Source of the DNA: Reyranella sp.
GTDB lineage: Bacteria > Pseudomonadota > Alphaproteobacteria > Reyranellales > Reyranellaceae
NCBI GenBank assembly: GCA_004296815.1
Contig: SCVT01000369.1
Span: 1 to 9,733, forward strand
DNA: 9,733 nt
Reading direction: 5' to 3'
The notes under the pieces are model-generated. The model was not told the DNA's origin, did not search any database, and saw only the letters and a list, made by a program, of their open reading frames with translations. Position numbers and translations under genes: made by a program. Each line of letters begins with the position of its first letter. Position 1 is the stretch's first letter. This document shows, piece after piece, positions 6,161 through 9,733 of this stretch.

Positions 6161-7284
6161 CAGGTGGCGAACTCTTTGCGAATAGCGTCGCTGTGCTGAC
6201 CGAGCGTCGGCACGTCCCCCAGCCGCTCGGGCTCGCCGGTGTAGGAGGCGGCAAGGGCGGGGATCGAGATGTCGCCGCCGCTCGAGCCGAAGCTGGTGCG
6301 GCGGAGCTGCGGATGGGTCGTCAGATCCTTCACGCCGCTCACCCGCGCCCAGGCGATCTGCGCGGCATCGAGGCCGGCGGCGAGGTCGGCGAAGCTCTTG
6401 GTCGCGAAGATGTCGGCCACGATCTTGTTGGTCGCGTCGCGCCGCGCGTTGCGCGCCTTGTTGGTGGCGTAGTCGGGGTCCTTCTCGAGGCCCGGCCTGT
6501 CGAGCACGCCGTGGCACAGCCGCTCGAACTCGCGGTCGTTCTGGATCGAGATGAGCAGCGGCACCTTGTCCGAGCTGGGATAGACGCCGTAAGGCGCGAT
6601 GAACGGATGGGTGAGGCCGAGGCGCGGCCAGTCGTAGGCCGCGTAGTCCATGGCAAGCAGCGGCACGGTCATCCACTCGGCCATCGAGGAGAAGAGCGAC
6701 ACCGAGATGGCGCGGCCCTCGCCGGTCTTCTGGCGCGCGAGCAGCGCTTCGAGGACGGCCGCGTGCGCATACATGCCGGTGCCGATGTCGGTCGCCGAGA
6801 TGCCGACACGACCCGGCGCGTGCTCGGTGCCGGTGATCGAGGCGAGCCCGCTCTCCGCCTGGACGAGGAGGTCGTAGGCGCGGCGGTCCTTGTACGGGCC
6901 GTGGTCGCCGTAGCCCGAGACGTCGACGGTGATCAGGCGCTTGTTCTTCGTCCGCATCGCGGCAGAGCCGAAGCCCGCGCGTTCGGCGGCACCCGGCGCC
7001 AGGTTCTGGATCAGCACGTCGGCTTTGCCGATCAGGCGATGGAGGAGGGCGAGATCCTCCTTCTGCTTGAAGTCCAGGGTGAGCGACTGCTTGCCGCGGT
7101 TCAGCCAGACGAAATAGCTCGAGAGGCCGTGCACGTAGCCGTCATAGGCGCGGGCGAAGTCGCCCTCGGGCCGCTCGACCTTGATGACGCGGGCGCCGGC
7201 GTCCGCCAGGCGAGCCGCGCAGTAGGGCGCGGCCACCGCCTGCTCGACACTTACCACCAGCAGGCCGTCCAGCGCTCCGGGCAT
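6160..7284 (-). CDS. Class III CoA-transferase (CaiB/BaiF family), first gene of a CoA-transferase/MFS operon
   Basis: A 374-residue cytoplasmic enzyme expected to move CoA from one acyl-CoA (often succinyl- or acetyl-CoA) to a free carboxylic acid. Family marks in order: an N-terminal LDGLLVVSVEQAVAAPYCA segment, the LADAGARVIKVERPEGD block (26-42), LNRGKQSLTLD (61-71), a DVLIQNLAPGAAERAG block (89-104), SGYGDHGPY, and AYDLLVQAESG, where Asp138 is the probable catalytic Asp that forms the acyl-anhydride intermediate in formyl-CoA transferase relatives. The C-terminal part includes HPQL, the usual end of the small domain. Length is slightly under the common 380-430. The start is supported by AGGAG at 7295-7299, 10 nt upstream. 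Its stop overlaps the permease start. The acid it activates is not identifiable from sequence; the linked permease is the best clue. Confidence 0.9.
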   Translation of the reverse strand: MPGALDGLLVVSVEQAVAAPYCAARLADAGARVIKVERPEGDFARAYDGYVHGLSSYFVWLNRGKQSLTLDFKQKEDLALLHRLIGKADVLIQNLAPGAAERAGFGSAAMRTKNKRLITVDVSGYGDHGPYKDRRAYDLLVQAESGLASITGTEHAPGRVGISATDIGTGMYAHAAVLEALLARQKTGEGRAISVSLFSSMAEWMTVPLLAMDYAAYDWPRLGLTHPFIAPYGVYPSSDKVPLLISIQNDREFERLCHGVLDRPGLEKDPDYATNKARNARRDATNKIVADIFATKSFADLAAGLDAAQIAWARVSGVKDLTTHPQLRRTSFGSSGGDISIPALAASYTGEPERLGDVPTLGQHSDAIRKEFAT

Positions 7285-7389
7285 TGCTCGTCTTCTCCTC
7301 GGTCAGGGGCGGAACATGCCCCAGTGCTTCGGTGTATGCCATAGTGCGCGACGCAAGGAACGAATGACGAGACGAGTGGGGAAGAGGAA
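7285..7389. promoter_or_regulatory. Divergent intergenic region between two CoA-transferase genes
   Basis: These 105 bp hold both start regions. An inverted repeat GGGGC (7306-7310) / GCCCC (7318-7322), with 7 bp between, could be a weak operator or leader hairpin for the minus-strand gene. For the plus-strand gene, GGGGA at 7378-7382 lies 7 nt before the ATG at 7390 and is a plausible ribosome binding site. CATAGT at 7340-7345 resembles a -10, but no -35 sits at the right distance. Promoter placement is inferred from divergence. Confidence 0.4.
7295..7299 (-). promoter_or_regulatory. Ribosome binding site of the minus-strand CoA-transferase
   Basis: Read on the minus strand, AGGAG lies 10 nt before the ATG whose first base is 7284, supporting that start. 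Confidence 0.55.
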
Positions 7390-8592
7390 ATGCCGGGACC
7401 GTTGCAGGGCGTGAAGGTGATCGATCTGACGGCCGTGTTGCTCGGGCCGTTCGCCACGCAGCACCTGGCCGACATGGGCGCCGACGTGATCAAGGTCGAG
7501 CCGCCAGAGGGCGACCTGCTGCGCGCCTCGGGAGGGACGCTCGGCCGCGAGAAGGGCATGGGCCCGATCTACATGGCGGCCAACCGCAACAAGCGCTCGA
7601 TCTGCCTCGACCTCAAGAAGCCGGCCGCCTGCGCCGTGCTGAAGGACATGATCAAGGATGCCGACCTCTTCATCCATAACTCCAGGCCGCAGGCGATCGA
7701 GCGGCTGGGCCTGGGCTACGAGGATCTGAAGAAGATCAACCCGTCGATCATCTATGCGTACTCGCTAGGCTACGCGCGCAAGGGACCGTACGGCCACAAG
7801 CCCGCCTTCGACGACCTGGTGCAGGGCGTATCGGGCGCGGCCTCGCTGCAGTCACGCGTCGACGGGCTGCCGCCGCGCTTCATGCCGAGCCTGATCGCCG
7901 ACAAGACGACGGGTCTGCATCTCTGCATCGCCGTGCTGGGCGCGCTCTATCACCGCCAGGCGACGGGCGAGGGGCAGATGATCGAGGTGCCGATGCTCGA
8001 GACGCTCGCCTCGTTCTGGCTGACCGAGCACCTGTTCGGCGCGACCTGGAAGCCCGAGCGCGGCTCCATGGGCTACGACCGCATCATCAACAAGTTCCGC
8101 CATCCGTTCCCAACCAAGGACGGCTACATCTGCGCGCTGCCTTACACCGACCAGCACTGGATCACCTTCTTCAAGCTCGCGGAGCGGCCCGATCTCGCGA
8201 AGGAGAAGCGCTTCGTCGATCGAATGGAGCGCGCCAAGCATTTCAGCGAGCTCTACCAGGTGCTGGCCGACCTGCTGAAGCACCGCACGACCGAGGAATG
8301 GCTGGAGATGTTCGACAAGGCCGACATCCCGGCGATGCCGGTGCGCACGCTCGAGGAGCTGCTCGAGGATCCGCACCTCAAGGCGACCGGCTTCTTCACC
8401 GAGCGCGAGCATCCGACCGAGGGGCCGATCACCACCTTCGCGAGCCCGCTCGATTTCGAGAAGACCAAGGTCGAGTTCCGCCGCCACGCGCCGATGATCG
8501 GCGGCGACGGCGTCGAGGTGCTGCGCGAGGCGGGGCTGAGCGACGCGGCGATCGAAAAGCTCAAGGCGGACAAGGCGCTGATCGTCCCCTGA
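7390..8592 (+). CDS. Class III CoA-transferase (CaiB/BaiF family), second copy
   Basis: A 400-residue cytoplasmic CoA-transferase of normal family length. It begins MPGPLQGVKVIDLTAV, followed by LADMGADVIKVEPPEGD (26-42), NRNKRSICLDLKKP (65-78), the DLFIHNSRPQAIERLGL block, SLGYARKGPYGHKPAFDD, and a FDDLVQGVSG segment where Asp141 is the likely catalytic residue. The C-terminal part has DIPAMPVRTLEELLEDPHL, which is typical of these enzymes. It resembles the divergent CoA-transferase only at family level: the middle and C-terminal segments differ strongly, so this is not a recent duplication, and it probably uses a different acid or CoA donor. The acyl-CoA dehydrogenase 145 bp downstream on the same strand may act on the CoA ester made here, though the gap and a possible internal promoter mean co-transcription is uncertain. 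Confidence 0.9.
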   Translation: MPGPLQGVKVIDLTAVLLGPFATQHLADMGADVIKVEPPEGDLLRASGGTLGREKGMGPIYMAANRNKRSICLDLKKPAACAVLKDMIKDADLFIHNSRPQAIERLGLGYEDLKKINPSIIYAYSLGYARKGPYGHKPAFDDLVQGVSGAASLQSRVDGLPPRFMPSLIADKTTGLHLCIAVLGALYHRQATGEGQMIEVPMLETLASFWLTEHLFGATWKPERGSMGYDRIINKFRHPFPTKDGYICALPYTDQHWITFFKLAERPDLAKEKRFVDRMERAKHFSELYQVLADLLKHRTTEEWLEMFDKADIPAMPVRTLEELLEDPHLKATGFFTEREHPTEGPITTFASPLDFEKTKVEFRRHAPMIGGDGVEVLREAGLSDAAIEKLKADKALIVP

Positions 8593-8602
8593 CCGGGCCC
8601 TG

Positions 8603-8624
8603 ACGTAACGTTTTTCCTACGTAA
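8603..8624. repeat. Two ACGTAA copies / ACGTA-TACGT inverted repeat ahead of the acyl-CoA dehydrogenase
   Basis: ACGTAA occurs at 8603-8608 and again at 8619-8624, 16 bp apart, and ACGTA (8603-8607) pairs with TACGT (8618-8622) around a T-rich 10-bp centre. This AT-leaning stretch stands out in GC-rich surroundings and lies just after the CoA-transferase stop, upstream of the candidate promoter. It could be an operator for a TetR- or MarR-type regulator, but no regulator gene is visible and the arms are short. Confidence 0.3.
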
Positions 8625-8673
8625 ACCCGTTCCGCGCCGCGGGGCGCCAAGCCGCGATCCGGTTGAAGTTCGC

Positions 8674-8701
8674 TTGTCCCGGCGGGCCTCGTGGCTAAAC
8701 T
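8674..8701 (+). promoter_or_regulatory. Candidate sigma-70-type promoter for the acyl-CoA dehydrogenase
   Basis: TTGTCC (8674-8679) and TAAACT (8696-8701) are separated by 16 bp and each match the consensus at four of six positions. Transcription would begin near 8708, about 30 nt before the ATG. The rest of the 145-bp spacer holds a short GC hairpin (GCGCC 8634-8638 / GGCGC 8643-8647) with no T-tract, so no clear terminator for the preceding gene. Confidence 0.35.
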
Positions 8702-8727
8702 CCGGCCAAACCGAAAACGCCGTCCCG

Positions 8728-8732
8728 GGAGG
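8728..8732 (+). promoter_or_regulatory. Ribosome binding site of the acyl-CoA dehydrogenase
   Basis: GGAGG within GGGAGGG (8727-8733) lies 5 nt before the ATG at 8738 and supports this start, which gives the expected family N-terminus MDLAFTPEEQ. Confidence 0.65.
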
Positions 8733-8737
8733 GCTGC

Positions 8738-9733
<996 letters not shown>

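Noticed and set aside
6161..6676. In-frame 172-codon N-terminal extension of the MFS gene
   Set aside because: It overlaps the well-supported CoA-transferase in another frame, has Arg/Ala/Pro-rich low-complexity composition typical of a GC-rich shadow, and the MFS fold is complete from 6160.
6193..7344. 383-codon plus-strand open frame opposite the first CoA-transferase
   Set aside because: It lies antisense to a CaiB/BaiF gene with all family blocks and a catalytic Asp; no ribosome binding site or domain was seen for it.
8634..8647. GCGCC/GGCGC stem after the second CoA-transferase as an intrinsic terminator
   Set aside because: Only 5 bp, no following T-tract, and such GC stems arise often by chance at this base composition; the T-run at 8611-8615 lies before it, not after.
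8663..8668. TTGAAG as a -35 box for the acyl-CoA dehydrogenase
   Set aside because: The hexamer 17 bp downstream is GC-rich (GCCTCG), and the nearest TAAACT is too far away.

Overview
The window is GC-rich, densely coded bacterial DNA with G/C-heavy third codon positions. All eight genes are chromosomal-type metabolic genes. The mix of CoA ligase, class III CoA-transferases, acyl-CoA dehydrogenase and a D-threonine-aldolase-like enzyme suggests an alphaproteobacterium, perhaps of a Rhodospirillales/Reyranella or Bradyrhizobium type. That placement is inference; there is no rRNA or marker gene to confirm it. I see no tRNA, rRNA, CRISPR array, transposase, phage gene or attachment site.

Layout, left to right: (1) the 3' part of a feruloyl-CoA synthase-type CoA ligase (+, runs in from the left edge); (2) a secreted M23-type peptidase (-), convergent with the ligase, their stop codons sharing the palindrome CTAG; (3) a two-gene operon (+) of a short-chain dehydrogenase and a D-threonine-aldolase/DSD1-like PLP enzyme joined by an ATGA overlap; (4) a second convergent junction, overlapping by 9 bp, into a minus-strand operon of a class III (CaiB/BaiF) CoA-transferase followed by an MFS permease (TGATG overlap); (5) a 105-bp divergent intergenic region; (6) a second, distinct CaiB/BaiF CoA-transferase (+); (7) a 145-bp spacer with a possible operator and promoter; (8) an acyl-CoA dehydrogenase resembling the pimeloyl-CoA dehydrogenase large subunit (+), cut by the right edge.

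Taken together, five of the eight genes point to uptake and CoA-thioester catabolism of organic or aromatic acids. A permease related to the phenylpropionate transporter family could import an acid, a ligase or CoA-transferase could activate it, and the dehydrogenase could start beta-oxidation. The true substrates cannot be read from the sequence. The SDR/PLP-enzyme pair probably handles a D-3-hydroxy amino acid or related compound, and the M23 protein looks like an unrelated cell-envelope gene.

I did not find convincing evidence of a wholly new biological system. The most interesting points are the tight two-gene couplings (permease with CoA-transferase; SDR with D-TA-like enzyme), apparent substitutions at normally conserved active-site positions in the M23 protein and the SDR, the two overlapping convergent gene ends, and a repeated ACGTAA element ahead of the acyl-CoA dehydrogenase.
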